From Limnobaculum allomyrinae (GTDB lineage Bacteria > Pseudomonadota > Gammaproteobacteria > Enterobacterales > Enterobacteriaceae), in contig NZ_JADRCR010000012.1 in assembly GCF_016649425.1 (NCBI RefSeq), positions 18,776 through 82,775 on the forward strand: 64,000 bases of DNA. The letters are read 5' to 3'. This document shows positions 16,841 through 25,756 of this stretch, piece by piece (position 1 is the stretch's first letter; every line of letters starts with the position of its first letter). Under the pieces are notes generated by a model. That model worked only from the letters and a program-made list of their open reading frames with translations, did not search any database and had not been told where the DNA came from. A program made the translations under genes and the position numbers.

Positions 16841-17899
16841 TTAGAGTTCCCATAATATTTCTGATAATTCGTTCTGTAGACTTCTTGTGCAGAATTCTTG
16901 CCCTACATTATAAAGCCTCCCGGTTCTATAATCTTCTACTGTAGGTTTTTCCTTGCCTGCAAATTGATATTCATATTTATCAACTAATATTCCGATCGCT
17001 TCATTTATAAATTCGTCTGAATATTCTCTAGTTAATGAAATATAACTTGCACTTCCAAACACTTCGTTGAATGCGCTTACATCATCATAATGATAATCTT
17101 CATAGGCATTAAATCGGCCTGTTTTATACTTCGAACAAATATTATTAACATCGTCTTTTTTTGGTCCATCTATCCATGATATGGTAATACTTCCAAAATG
17201 ATTTTTTCTTACCGAAAATTTAACGCCATTGAATTGTTTTTTCAGTTCAATTCTTATATTTTTTGCTGCCAGTTTTCCGCTATATTTATCGCTGCCTTGT
17301 ATCAAATGTTTATATTTATCTGAAACTTTAAAATCACTAATAGCATTGTTAAACTCAATTTTTTCTTTTTCTTGATCTGCTTTTTCTTTTGCTTCCTTTT
17401 CATCGGAAAATTTTAATAATTTATCTATTTCTTCTTGGGCTAGAATATCTTCACGAACATACCAATCTGAACCACCTAGCAAAATACTTTCAGGTAAATG
17501 ACGATATCGAGTACCTTCATAATAAATAATATCAAACTTTGCACTTCCACCCGTAACAACAACACCGCCACCAAGAACTTTAACAGGAGTTAAACCTTGT
17601 ACGCCATGAATACCATATACCACGGCCTTACCATATCTTTTATGTTCGATAACTTGGCCAATTTTAATTAACCCTTTTTCATTTTTGATTGGTTTCATAA
17701 TTAATAAACCATCTGAGCTTATTTCTTTTAAATCCACAGGGTCAAATAAACGACCATCAGAGGAAGCTGTGTAAGTCATACCAGTTTCAATGTGCTGATA
17801 TAAATTTTCACGAATATGACGATAGGGCACATTCTTTGTTGTTAAAAAAATTGTTTCTGAAGATTCGTGAGCCGCGGTCTTGACGTTTTGTTGTGACAT
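16841..17899 (-). CDS. Leading-region protein with C-terminal LPD29-like domain
   Basis: 352 residues from the ATG at 17897-17899 (AGGAG 7 bases upstream); the longer open frame has no RBS. The N-terminus MSQQNVKTAAHESSETIF is a variant of the tag found on two other leading genes. The middle is a charged coiled coil (about 175-205). The C-terminal 140 residues (AAKNIRIELKKQF then VKFSVRKNHFGSITISWIDG) fit the LPD29 domain of large polyvalent plasmid and phage proteins. Direction and position suggest early expression in the recipient and perhaps defence evasion, but no activity can be assigned. Confidence 0.7.
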   Translation of the reverse strand: MSQQNVKTAAHESSETIFLTTKNVPYRHIRENLYQHIETGMTYTASSDGRLFDPVDLKEISSDGLLIMKPIKNEKGLIKIGQVIEHKRYGKAVVYGIHGVQGLTPVKVLGGGVVVTGGSAKFDIIYYEGTRYRHLPESILLGGSDWYVREDILAQEEIDKLLKFSDEKEAKEKADQEKEKIEFNNAISDFKVSDKYKHLIQGSDKYSGKLAAKNIRIELKKQFNGVKFSVRKNHFGSITISWIDGPKKDDVNNICSKYKTGRFNAYEDYHYDDVSAFNEVFGSASYISLTREYSDEFINEAIGILVDKYEYQFAGKEKPTVEDYRTGRLYNVGQEFCTRSLQNELSEILWEL

Positions 17900-18429
17900 A
17901 TTTCTACTCCTGCTTGGGTTAATAATCTGTTTCTGTGAGTTCTTTCGCCGCAATGGGCGTAACGAAGACGGACCGAAGGCAGGAAGCAAGGGCGGGAGTA
18001 AATATTTATTCGGGTAAGCATCGCGGCCGGATAAATATTTATGGACGTTTAGTTACCCTTGCTGGATAACTGAGGTTTGGCTACGTTCCAGCCCAGGCGA
18101 AAGGGCTTACAGCAACAGATAACCAACAAAAGCTGAATATGGCACAACCCGACACGACGGAACGGCGTGTCGCCATTAACGACCTGCAGTTCCTGCAGGT
18201 CAGTGAAAGCGGCATGGCCAGAATGGCCATAGCAAGCGCCTGCCGTTGACCTTCAAGCATCGGTTGCTATCCGACAGGACAGAGACGCGCCAGAGGCGAG
18301 GCTCTGCGGAAGTTGGTTTGCGCTGGCGCGGACCAACTGAAGTGCAGGCGACGAGCTGGCACGGCCAGTGAGCCGAAGGTGCCCCAGCAGTAAATGCTAT
18401 TAATCTTCAAGATAATTAAAATTCAGAGG
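17900..18429 (-). promoter_or_regulatory. Leading-region repeat A, Frpo-like ssDNA promoter candidate
   Basis: First of three related noncoding units, directly upstream of the LPD29 gene. The core (18147-18429) is about 85 percent or more identical by eye to units B and C. On the + strand (the T-strand) it folds into many hairpins, for example GACCTGCAG-TTC-CTGCAGGTC (18181-18201) and ATGGCCA-GAA-TGGCCAT (18214-18230). The part nearest the gene (17900-18146) is diverged from B and C. F carries a comparable hairpin promoter, Frpo, in its leading region. Confidence 0.65.
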
Positions 18430-18505
18430 ATGAAGGTGCAGGCGGATACAATAATGAACAATGGTATGGGACACGAAAATACGCGTTATAGGAAAGGAAA
18501 GAACC

Positions 18506-18530
18506 ATAGCACCGCAGGTGCTATAGTGCT
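18506..18530 (-). terminator. Hairpin between leading units A and B
   Basis: ATAGCACC-GCA-GGTGCTAT (18506-18524) followed by a T-run on the + strand; on the minus strand it ends the transcript of the 225-residue gene before repeat A. The same hairpin in a longer form lies at 19854-19886. Confidence 0.6.
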
Positions 18531-18586
18531 TTTCAGCCCTTAAGCCCTGGCAAGCAACACCAGAGCCAAGGCTTATAGCTAAAGAA

Positions 18587-19264
18587 TTAGGATTCACATC
18601 CTTCATAGATTGCGTTATGCATATCCATTTCCGGCCCATAAGTTTTATACAATTCGTCAGCTACTTGCCGATCCAGTATTTGTCGTATTTCAGGATGATC
18701 GCGATAAATTTTGTCAACTACTTCCATGCCGATTTCTGTCGCTTGCCGTTCCAATAGTCTGGCTGTGCTAAAATTGTTATATGCTCTTTCATCTCTGGCT
18801 TCTTCGCGCAGTTCTGCTTGCTTTTGTTCAATAATTGAAACTGCTTTGGCTGTCGAAACGGCTTCAATCCATTCAATCTGGCTATTTACGGTACCACAAA
18901 GGACTTTACGATTTTGATGATCGCGAATCTCAATGTGGCGCGGAGTGAATCCCAACGGACCATTTTCCTGATATTTAATGTTCCAGCTTTTATTAGCCTG
19001 AATATTTGTCACTTTTCTAACTGCATCACTAATCGTTGATGCATAGCAAACACTGAGTGTTGTTGTACAAGTAAATGGTTCATTCAAACCTTCTTCAAGA
19101 TATTCCATACTGCCTGTTACACGTACCGAAAACTGACGTTTAAACACATCTTCTCTTAATGAAACACCTTTTTCATATGGGGTTGAGATAAACCGAGGGG
19201 CTTTTTTTTCAACCCATCTTTCGGAAGATTCTGAAGCGGCGGTGTTGACGTTTTGTGTGTTCAT
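18587..19264 (-). CDS. Leading-region protein with shared N-terminal tag
   Basis: 225 residues. Residues 1-17 (MNTQNVNTAASESSERW) are identical to those of the gene at 21736. The remainder has no family that I recognise: a beta-rich part (about 30-130) and a helical, charged C-terminus (about 140-215). AGGAG lies 6 bases before the ATG, inside repeat B. It is the only gene of its unit, closed by the hairpin at 18506. An anti-defence or entry function is inferred from position only. Confidence 0.65.
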   Translation of the reverse strand: MNTQNVNTAASESSERWVEKKAPRFISTPYEKGVSLREDVFKRQFSVRVTGSMEYLEEGLNEPFTCTTTLSVCYASTISDAVRKVTNIQANKSWNIKYQENGPLGFTPRHIEIRDHQNRKVLCGTVNSQIEWIEAVSTAKAVSIIEQKQAELREEARDERAYNNFSTARLLERQATEIGMEVVDKIYRDHPEIRQILDRQVADELYKTYGPEMDMHNAIYEGCES

Positions 19265-19793
19265 CTTAGTGCTCCTGGTTAGTGGTTAATCCATCTCTCG
19301 GTGAGTTCTTCGCGGCGAGGGCCAAGGAGCAACAGCACACGACTGCCTGCAAGGGCGGAGGCAAAAAGTTTTTGGGCACAGCCCGGAAAGTTTTTGACGG
19401 AGTTCATTTACCCTTGTAGGCAGTCGGGGGATGGTGCTACGACAAGCCCCCGCGAAAACTCATTGAGAGAGGGTCCACGGAGTCCAGATGAAGATGAACA
19501 CACCCGACACGACGGAACGGCGTGGCGCCATTAACGACCTGCAGTTCCTGCAGGTCAGTGAAAGCGGCATGGCCAGAATGGCCATAGCAAGCGCCTTCCG
19601 TTGACCTTCAAGCATCGGTTGCTATCCGACAGGACAGAGACACGCCCAGGGCGCGGCTCTGCGTAAGCTGGACTGCGCTGGCGCGGACCAGCTGAAGTGC
19701 AGGCGACGAGCTGGCGCAGCCGGTGAGCCGAAGGTGCCCCAGCAGTAAACGCTATTAATCTTTAAGGTAATTAAAAATCAGAGAGTGGACTTG
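19265..19793 (-). promoter_or_regulatory. Leading-region repeat B, Frpo-like ssDNA promoter candidate
   Basis: Second unit. From the gene start to about 19733 it is almost identical to unit C over some 470 bases, with only a few changes. It has the same hairpins as A (GACCTGCAG arms at 19536-19556). It ends in AGCAGTAAACGCTATTAATC, shared with A but not C. Placement immediately before a tagged gene on the minus strand is the same in all three. Confidence 0.65.
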
Positions 19794-19853
19794 CAGACTG
19801 ATAAATTGATGCTCAAAGGAACGGGACACGACATGACATACGATCGGAAGAGA

Positions 19854-19890
19854 AAGCACTATAGCACCGCAGGTGCTATAGTGCTTTTAG
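19854..19890 (-). terminator. 15-base-pair hairpin terminator between units B and C
   Basis: AAGCACTATAGCACC (19854-19868), loop GCA, then the exact complement ending at 19886, with A and T runs on both sides, so it can stop transcripts in both directions. It closes the long minus-strand unit that starts at repeat C. Confidence 0.75.
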
Positions 19891-19918
19891 CCCTTAAGTC
19901 CTGGCTTTCAAATTTGAA

Positions 19919-20110
19919 TTAATAATTCATTAATTTTGTGTATTCATCATTAAGCCATTGCTCAAGGCGCATTAATTCGGCTTTTGATGCCTTATTAGCT
20001 CTCAACCATTCAACATGCTGCTTATAGCAATCATAAGTTCTTTGATTCATCCAATAAGGTTTATTTTTACTGATTACACCAAATGTTTTTTTAATGACCT
20101 GAATTTTCAT
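19919..20110 (-). CDS. Small basic protein, leading region
   Basis: 63 residues, rich in lysine, arginine and tryptophan (MKIQVIKKTFGVISKNKPYW then helices). No family recognised. It is the last gene before the terminator at 19854, 76 bases after the methylase remnant. Confidence 0.5.
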   Translation of the reverse strand: MKIQVIKKTFGVISKNKPYWMNQRTYDCYKQHVEWLRANKASKAELMRLEQWLNDEYTKLMNY

Positions 20111-20186
20111 TTTTTATCTGTCATCCCATGTATTTATTTGAATTATTTAAAAGATGATATAGGGGCCACAAGACCCCTGCTGCATA

Positions 20187-20955
20187 TCAGGCGTTTAGAT
20201 TCTTTTTACGCGCCACTAACGCTTGTACAGCATCGCTAAAGCTCTGATGAATATGCTTGCCGCATGAATGGCCACGTCCTTGTAACTCAATAATTCTGCC
20301 AACGTACTTACCGTGATTTGATATATCGGTAATATTGCCACGTTCTATGTAACTTAAATTATCCGGAGGGTTGAAAAAGTCCTTAAACCGCCAGTAATTC
20401 ACATACAGGAATGGAGTATAAAGTGTTGTGTTAATTGCCATAGACAGCGTATTCCCGATATTGACGATAGCTGGAATTCCCAACATTGACAGCTGCACGT
20501 AACACATTCTTGCTGCTACCACGTCGATATCGGTGCAGACTGCTAATAATTGAGTGTTGGGGTTAAACCCTGATTCAATCATATGCTTTGCAGTGGCAAT
20601 CACCATTCCCCCTGCACCACATGCAGGTTCAGATAATGAGATATACGGTTTATCTTTTAATTGCTCGACCGAATCACCTATGCTCATTTTTGCCATCAGA
20701 TTACTGATATTGCTCTTCCTTTTTCTGGAACTGTTCGGCATCACCGTTAATACGATGCCCGACATTTTCAAACTCAATAGAACAGACTGTTATCCAGTCT
20801 CTAAATAACTCATAACGATGCTTATAGCGTGCCGTTTCCTGAAATAATTTAATGAACGCCTTTTTGTAATCGACCATCAAATAATGCTTATTTTGAGGCC
20901 GAACTGGCGTATTTATTTCTTCCTGGGTACCGACTTCACAGGTTTCTAATGACAT
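20187..20955 (-). pseudogene. DNA N6-adenine methylase, frameshifted and internally deleted
   Basis: The N-terminal part is read in one frame from 20955 (MSLETCEVG to about 20710) and the C-terminal part in another to 20187. The join gives a typical plasmid adenine methylase order but without the segment that normally lies between the EEQY region and SNLMAKMSIGD, so there is both a frameshift and an internal deletion. The AdoMet motif I (SEPACGAGGM) is intact; a clear NPPY catalytic motif is not seen (FFNPPDNLSY is only a partial match). Such methylases are common in F and I plasmid leading regions and may protect the incoming DNA. Confidence 0.7.
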
Positions 20956-21137
20956 TGCACATCCCCTGCGTTTTTACTTGTTGCAGTTGGAGGTGTTTCT
21001 GTGCGTAATTTTTCCAGCTCATCCAACAGATCACTAAATTGCACTGTTGTCAGCAGGGGCATTTTTATAGGTAGTTTTAGGTCATAATGTTTGACAATAT
21101 CTTTACCTAAGGCGACGATATCGAGGTCAATAATCAT
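20946..21137 (-). CDS. Small acidic protein, leading region
   Basis: 63 residues (MIIDLDIVALGKDIVKHYDL...). It ends 10 bases inside the methylase gene, which suggests translational coupling. No family recognised. Confidence 0.5.
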   Translation of the reverse strand: MIIDLDIVALGKDIVKHYDLKLPIKMPLLTTVQFSDLLDELEKLRTETPPTATSKNAGDVQCH

Positions 21138-21246
21138 GTTGCGCTCCGTTTCAGGTTATTGATGGGTAAAGCTGGTTCTGCAATAGGGTTGCCATTTCCA
21201 GCCTAAACAGGAAAAGACAGGTACCAGCCTGTCTTTTCCACTCTGC

Positions 21247-21696
21247 TTAAATTGACCAACTGCACATACTCAGTTCTTCAGAAGCGATTGTTGGCCAACC
21301 ATCGATAATCCAGACGGTATACACGTCCATTCCATCAGTCAGGATATTTATCTCTTCAGCATTTTTTGGAACTTCCGGAGCCGCACAACTGCCGGTACCT
21401 TTCCCATTACTCACAACATAGTTGTACAGATCCATAGCTTGATCGGTGGTTAATGGAATACACGCAAGTTCGGCTATTTGTTGTTGCTTCAGGTTCGTTT
21501 CTAAATCAAACAAAAAGCTTTTTTCATACGCCCATGCTCTCCATATCAATCGACCATTTTCACGGATTTCAAAATGTTCGCTTCCATAGCGATCGATTGA
21601 CTCAACAGCTACAACGACATCTGGTTTAAGTGTTGGTTTATAGAAATTGATCAAGTTTTGAGCCTGAGTAAATATATTGACGTTTGACATATTCAT
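21247..21696 (-). CDS. Leading-region protein of unknown function
   Basis: 149 residues starting MNMSNVNIFTQAQNLINFYK; the first residues are weakly like the shared tag. It has an acidic, tryptophan-rich end (VYTVWIIDGWPTIASEELSM), an acidic style often seen in DNA-mimic antirestriction proteins, but no ArdA, ArdB or PsiB signature is visible. It follows the 116-residue gene by about 40 bases. Confidence 0.6.
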   Translation of the reverse strand: MNMSNVNIFTQAQNLINFYKPTLKPDVVVAVESIDRYGSEHFEIRENGRLIWRAWAYEKSFLFDLETNLKQQQIAELACIPLTTDQAMDLYNYVVSNGKGTGSCAAPEVPKNAEEINILTDGMDVYTVWIIDGWPTIASEELSMCSWSI

Positions 21697-21735
21697 TCCT
21701 TATTTCAGGGTTGCTTCGAATTAAAAAAAGAACAC

Positions 21736-22086
21736 CTATTCCGCTTCATTGATGCCAACATCAGAAGAAAAACGGTCGATTAACCACATTTTCCAGGCTG
21801 CGTGATACATGACTTTTCCATACTGGTACATGTCATTTATGACCTGAAATTGTGCCGCTGTAGTGACCTGACCACTTGCAATCAAGTCACTGATATTTTC
21901 AGCAATATCAATTGCCCTTTCTTGCTCTGGTGTTACAAAAACACTTTCACAATGGTTTAGGCGATTGTTTGCAACCATCACCATCAGCTCACCTTCATAC
22001 TCTGTCAGTTGAATAAGAATGTTAGTTTTCGCACCCCATCTTTCGGAAGATTCTGAAGCGGCGGTGTTGACGTTTTGTGTGTTCAT
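21736..22086 (-). CDS. Leading-region protein with shared N-terminal tag
   Basis: 116 residues. Residues 1-17 match those of the 225-residue protein exactly (MNTQNVNTAASESSERW); the rest (GAKTNILIQLTEYEGELMVM...) is unrelated to it. The end is acidic (DVGINEAE). AGGAG precedes the ATG inside repeat C. It is first in the longest leading unit, with the 149-, 63-residue, methylase and 63-residue genes after it. Confidence 0.65.
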   Translation of the reverse strand: MNTQNVNTAASESSERWGAKTNILIQLTEYEGELMVMVANNRLNHCESVFVTPEQERAIDIAENISDLIASGQVTTAAQFQVINDMYQYGKVMYHAAWKMWLIDRFSSDVGINEAE

Positions 22087-22557
22087 TTTAGTGCTCCTGG
22101 TTAGTGGTTAATCCATCTCTCGGTGAGTTCTTCGCGGCGAGGGCCAAGGAGCAACAGCACACGACTGCCTGCAAGGGCGGAGGCAAAAAGTTTTTGGGCA
22201 TAGCCCGGAAAGTTTTTGACGGAGTTCATTTACCCTTGTAGGCAGTCGGGGGATGGTGCTACGACAAGCCCCGCGAAAACTCATTGAGAGAGGGTCCAAG
22301 GAGTCCAGATGAAGATGAACACACCCGACACGACGGAACGGCGTGGCGCCATTAACGACCTGCAGTTCCTGCAGGTCAGTGAAAGCGGCATGGCCAGAAT
22401 GGCCATAGCAAGCGCCTTCCGTTGACCTTCAAGCATCGGTTGCTATCCGACAGGACAGAGACACGCCCAGGGCGCGGCTCTGCGTAAGCTGGACTGCGCT
22501 GGCGCGGACCAGCTGAAGTGCAGGCGACGAGCTGGCGCAGCCGGTGAGCCGAAGGTA
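22087..22557 (-). promoter_or_regulatory. Leading-region repeat C, Frpo-like ssDNA promoter candidate
   Basis: Third unit, nearly identical to B from the gene start to 22557, where homology stops abruptly in GCCGAAGGTACCC. The hairpin GACCTGCAG-TTC-CTGCAGGTC is at 22357-22377. Loss of the distal 60 bases present in A and B suggests that those are not essential or that C is an incomplete copy. Confidence 0.65.
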
Positions 22558-22696
22558 CCCACAATCTTACTCTTTGCATTCTGTCACTATGACGAACCAG
22601 GGCAATAAGTAAATTATTTTCATAGCTAAAACAGAGGACTATCAATTCATAAGTGTTTCCAACTTGTGTTCAAGCTGAGTTTCACCATAATAATAA

Positions 22697-22712
22697 CTGT
22701 ATATATAAACAG
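22697..22712 (+). promoter_or_regulatory. LexA (SOS) box upstream of umuD
   Basis: CTGTATATATAAACAG fits the LexA consensus CTG-N10-CAG with an alternating TA core. It lies 13 bases before the umuD start codon, so it covers the promoter. The operon should be induced by DNA damage or by single-stranded DNA entry. Confidence 0.85.
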
Positions 22713-22724
22713 TATTATAAAATT

Positions 22725-23144
22725 ATGAAAACTGAAATTTTAAAACCAAAGATTAAGTCATCCGTTTCCTTGCCGTTGTTTATGGAGAGCTGTCCTGCAG
22801 GTTTCCCATCACCGGCACAAGACTACATTGAGCAAAGTCTGGATCTAAACGATTTCTGTATTCAGCATCCTTCTTCTACTTATTTCCTGCGAGCATCCGG
22901 GGAATCAATGATAGAAGCAGTGATCATGTCAGGCGATCTACTCATTGTTGACAAAGCTTTAACTCCCAATCACGGAGATATCGTTATAGCGGCCGTAGAG
23001 GGTGAATTTACAGTTAAACGGTTATGTATACATCCTGTCCTGTGCCTGCAACCCATGAATCCCGCTTATGGCACTATCTATATTAATGCTGATGAACTTG
23101 AAATTTTTGGTGTTGTTGTCCATGCCGTACACACACTTAGGTAA
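22725..23144 (+). CDS. umuD: UmuD-type protein of a plasmid SOS mutagenesis operon
   Basis: I use the ATG at 22725 (139 residues, the UmuD/MucA size). It has the self-cleavage site region ([11 protein letters not shown], Ala-Gly bond) and the LexA-type catalytic dyad, serine in ASGESM and lysine in FTVKRL. RecA-driven cleavage gives the UmuD' form that joins the polymerase subunit. The longer frame from 22653 would overlap the LexA box. It is 6 bases from umuC. Confidence 0.88.
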   Translation: MKTEILKPKIKSSVSLPLFMESCPAGFPSPAQDYIEQSLDLNDFCIQHPSSTYFLRASGESMIEAVIMSGDLLIVDKALTPNHGDIVIAAVEGEFTVKRLCIHPVLCLQPMNPAYGTIYINADELEIFGVVVHAVHTLR

Positions 23145-23150
23145 TTAATC

Positions 23151-24409
23151 ATGTATTTACTTGCTGATGTGAATTCAATGTATGCGTCGTGCCAGGAAAT
23201 CTTCAGGCCGGATTTGAAAAACAAGCCCATTATTGTTCTCAGTAATAATGATGGCGCCGTAGTTGCAATGAATAAACCGGCAAAAGCGCTCAACATCAAA
23301 CGAGGCACCCCTTATTTTCAGTTGAAAGCCATTATCAACCGTTACAATGTCACTTCTTTTAGTTCTAATTACGCACTATACGGCGATATGAGTGCCAGGG
23401 TTATGGCCACCCTTGAAAGTCTTGCGCCAAAAATTGATATCTACAGTATCGACGAAGCTTTTCTGCATATATCTGGCATTGATGCCTGTGAAGATTTGCA
23501 TCAGTACGGTCATCGCGTCAGGGCAACTGTAAAACAAATGACAGGACTGACGTGTGGGATAGGAATAGGCCCAACCTATACACTTTCAAAGCTAGCTAAT
23601 CATGCAGCAAAGAAATGGACAGCTACCAATGGCGTTGTCGTTCTCAACGTACGTGAACGACAGCGTAAATTAATGGCTCTGACTGATGTTGAAGATATAT
23701 GGGGTATTGGTCGTAAACTCAGTGTAAAGTTGAAATCATTAGGAATAAACACCGCACTTCAGCTTGCTGATGCAAACATGCAGTACATTAATAAGATGTT
23801 CGGTATCGTCACAGAAAGGACGGTACGTGAGCTTAATGGCATGCCATGTATATCTATCGATATGCCCTCCTCCAAACAACAAATCATCTGTAGCCGCAGC
23901 TTTGGTGAGAAGATAACGCGCATTCAGGATATGAAGCAGGCCATCTGCCAGTACGCGGAGCGGGCGGCAGAAAAATTGCGACAAGAACATCAATATTGCC
24001 GTCATATCAGTGTCTTTATACGTAGCAGCCCATTTTCGAATGATGCTTATTACAGCAATAACGCAAATCAGGTATTGATGTTAGCCACGAACGATACCCG
24101 CGCAATTATTGCAGCGGCAATGCGCGGATTGAAGCAAATCTGGCGTGATGGCCACCGGTACCAGAAAGCGGGGATAATTTTGAATGACTTTTGCAGTCGC
24201 CTGGGCAGTTAGATTTATTTGATACATCACCGCCTCACCTGAACAGTGAACCCCTTATGCAGGTAATCGATAGTATTAATTCCACAGGCCTGGGTAAAAT
24301 TTGGTTTGGCGGACAAGGAATAGCAAAGAGCTGGAAAATGAAACGCGACATGCTTTCCCCTTCCTATACAACAAACTGGAATGATATACCTCAGGCATTT
24401 CTATCCTGA
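23151..24409 (+). pseudogene. umuC: UmuC-type Y-family DNA polymerase, frameshifted near the 3' end
   Basis: Residues 1-350 are intact, with YLLADVNSMYASCQ, the catalytic YSIDEAF motif and the helix-hairpin-helix region (VEDIWGIGRKLSVKLKSLG). Near 24195 the frame breaks; the normal UmuC ending (QLDLFD to the C-terminus, about 70 residues) continues in the next frame to 24409. A single-base change would explain it. The lost part includes the beta-clamp binding motif QLDLF, so the truncated product would probably be inactive in translesion synthesis unless the frame is corrected. Confidence 0.82.
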
Positions 24410-24420
24410 TCTCTTTTATT

Positions 24421-24560
24421 ACTTCATAAGTATGAATTCATACTTATGAAGTAATATTTCTTATTTCACAATTCATATTATTGTTGCTTTACACGTTAAC
24501 CTATGGAATATTAATACATAAGTTATAAGTATGATTTCATACTTATGAATTCACATGTAT
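24421..24560. repeat. Centromere-like inverted repeats upstream of parA
   Basis: A perfect 32-base palindrome made of ACTTCATAAGTATGAA and its complement is at 24421-24452. A second inverted repeat (TAAGTATGA, TT, TCATACTTA) is at 24529-24548. The unit TTCATACTTATGAA recurs after each gene of the locus. They are probably the operator and part of the partition site. Confidence 0.7.
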
Positions 24561-24572
24561 GAAGGATGAAAT

Positions 24573-25208
24573 ATGATTTCTGTTATTGGGTCAAATAAGG
24601 GTGGAGCATCAAAAACGACGACTGCAATAAACATTGCTATCGGATTAGCACTGAGAGGGGCTGATGTTTGCCTTGTGGATGCGGACGCACAGCGTTCCGC
24701 ATCTCGTTGGTATGCAGAACGCGAGCAAGCTGGATTGTTGCCACAGATTACGCTCATTGAAAAACGTGACAATATAGCTCAGACATTACGCAGTCTGGAT
24801 GAGAAATTTGGCCACGTTATAGTAGATGTAGCAGGACGTAACAGTCGCGAGCTAATAACTGGCGGTACCGTGGCACACAATATTATTGCACCTCACCAGT
24901 GCTCGCAGCTGGATTTGGATACTATTGTTGAACTGCAGCAGCAAGTTATCGCTATGCGCGACTTAAACCCTGACCTGAAGGTTTATCTCTACCAAACTAT
25001 GGCAACAACAAATCCTTTATTACGTGGTACTGAACGTAATGAGTTTCTGGAGTATGTAAGGGAGTTTGAGGGGCTTACACCGCTTGATGCAGTTGGTTGT
25101 TATAGAAAGGTTTACCGTGATGTCATGTCACAAGGAATGTCTGTACTAGAAACTGAAAATGAAAAAGCTAAAGAAGAAATTTTAGCGTTACTTGATGAGG
25201 TGTTCTAA
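24573..25208 (+). CDS. parA: ParA-type partition ATPase
   Basis: 211 residues, a short type Ib ParA (ParF/StbB class) without an N-terminal DNA-binding domain. The deviant Walker A is KGGASKTT, the Walker A' region is LVDADAQRSASRW, and the Walker B equivalent is HVIVDVAG. It should segregate the plasmid together with the ribbon-helix-helix partner that starts at its last base. The nearby palindromes are the likely centromere and operator. Confidence 0.9.
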   Translation: MISVIGSNKGGASKTTTAINIAIGLALRGADVCLVDADAQRSASRWYAEREQAGLLPQITLIEKRDNIAQTLRSLDEKFGHVIVDVAGRNSRELITGGTVAHNIIAPHQCSQLDLDTIVELQQQVIAMRDLNPDLKVYLYQTMATTNPLLRGTERNEFLEYVREFEGLTPLDAVGCYRKVYRDVMSQGMSVLETENEKAKEEILALLDEVF

Positions 25209-25525
25209 TGGCCTTAAAGAAACCTAGCCAACAGGCTCCAGTGAATCGTCACACTGTCACGCCAGAAGCAGCTGAAGCATTAGCTAACCGTTTGGCAGAT
25301 AAACCCTATGGCGCAGAAATTCGTAGAGACATACCTGAAAGTAAACCCGCTCCAGTGGCCGCAGCTGAAACTGTTTCACGCACAACAATCTCCCTCCCGG
25401 ACTCTATGCTTATTGAAATAGAAGACCTAGCCAGAGATAACAAACGCAACGGCACAGGACCAAGAACAGTAAGCGCTATCGCCAGAGAGGCGTTCAATAT
25501 GTACCTTAGAAGTATGAAATCATAA
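25208..25525 (+). CDS. Ribbon-helix-helix partition partner (ParG/StbC-like)
   Basis: 105 residues. A flexible, charged N-terminus (1-55) precedes a ribbon-helix-helix end (RTTISLPDSMLIEIEDLARDN then ISAIAREAFNMYL-like helix), which is the architecture of centromere-binding partners of short ParA proteins. The start codon overlaps the parA stop (TAATG). It should bind the TTCATACTTATGAA repeats. Confidence 0.82.
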   Translation: MALKKPSQQAPVNRHTVTPEAAEALANRLADKPYGAEIRRDIPESKPAPVAAAETVSRTTISLPDSMLIEIEDLARDNKRNGTGPRTVSAIAREAFNMYLRSMKS

Positions 25526-25555
25526 ATATTAATTCATACTTCACACTTCATATGG
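25509..25555. repeat. Par-locus repeats, second cluster
   Basis: AGTATGAAATCAT, TTCATACTT and CACTTCATATGG follow the end of the partition partner gene. They are the same TTCATACTT/AAGTATGAA unit as at 24421. Confidence 0.55.
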
Positions 25556-25565
25556 TGAGGTAATT

Positions 25566-25754
25566 ATGAAACAAAGATTTGACCCACTACTTATGTTGGT
25601 TTTTATAGTGGCAATATTGATAATGACTTTATTACCCGTATATGTTTATTTCTCGGACGTTATCAACTTTGGGATTTTCTTACTATTTTATGCCGGTGCT
25701 GCATTAATACTGATTACCATTTATTTACTGCAACATAAAAAACAAACCCATTAA
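25566..25754 (+). CDS. Small two-helix membrane protein
   Basis: 62 residues with two transmembrane helices (about 9-29 and 35-55), a short positive N-terminus and a lysine-rich C-terminus. Starts 9 bases after a GGTGAGG-type RBS. It is in the par operon direction, but no partition role is known for such a protein; it may be an unrelated passenger or a small toxin. Confidence 0.6.
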   Translation: MKQRFDPLLMLVFIVAILIMTLLPVYVYFSDVINFGIFLLFYAGAALILITIYLLQHKKQTH

Positions 25755-25756
25755 AA

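Noticed and set aside
20700..20730. Programmed frameshift (G AAA AAG heptamer) in the methylase gene
   Set aside because: A -1 shift leads directly to a stop, and a +1 shift is needed; in addition an internal segment of the protein is missing, so decay is a better explanation.
24590..24620. Walker A motif KGGASKTT in ParA as a disabling mutation
   Set aside because: ParA relatives with serine at this position (KGGVSKT) are common, so the enzyme is probably active.
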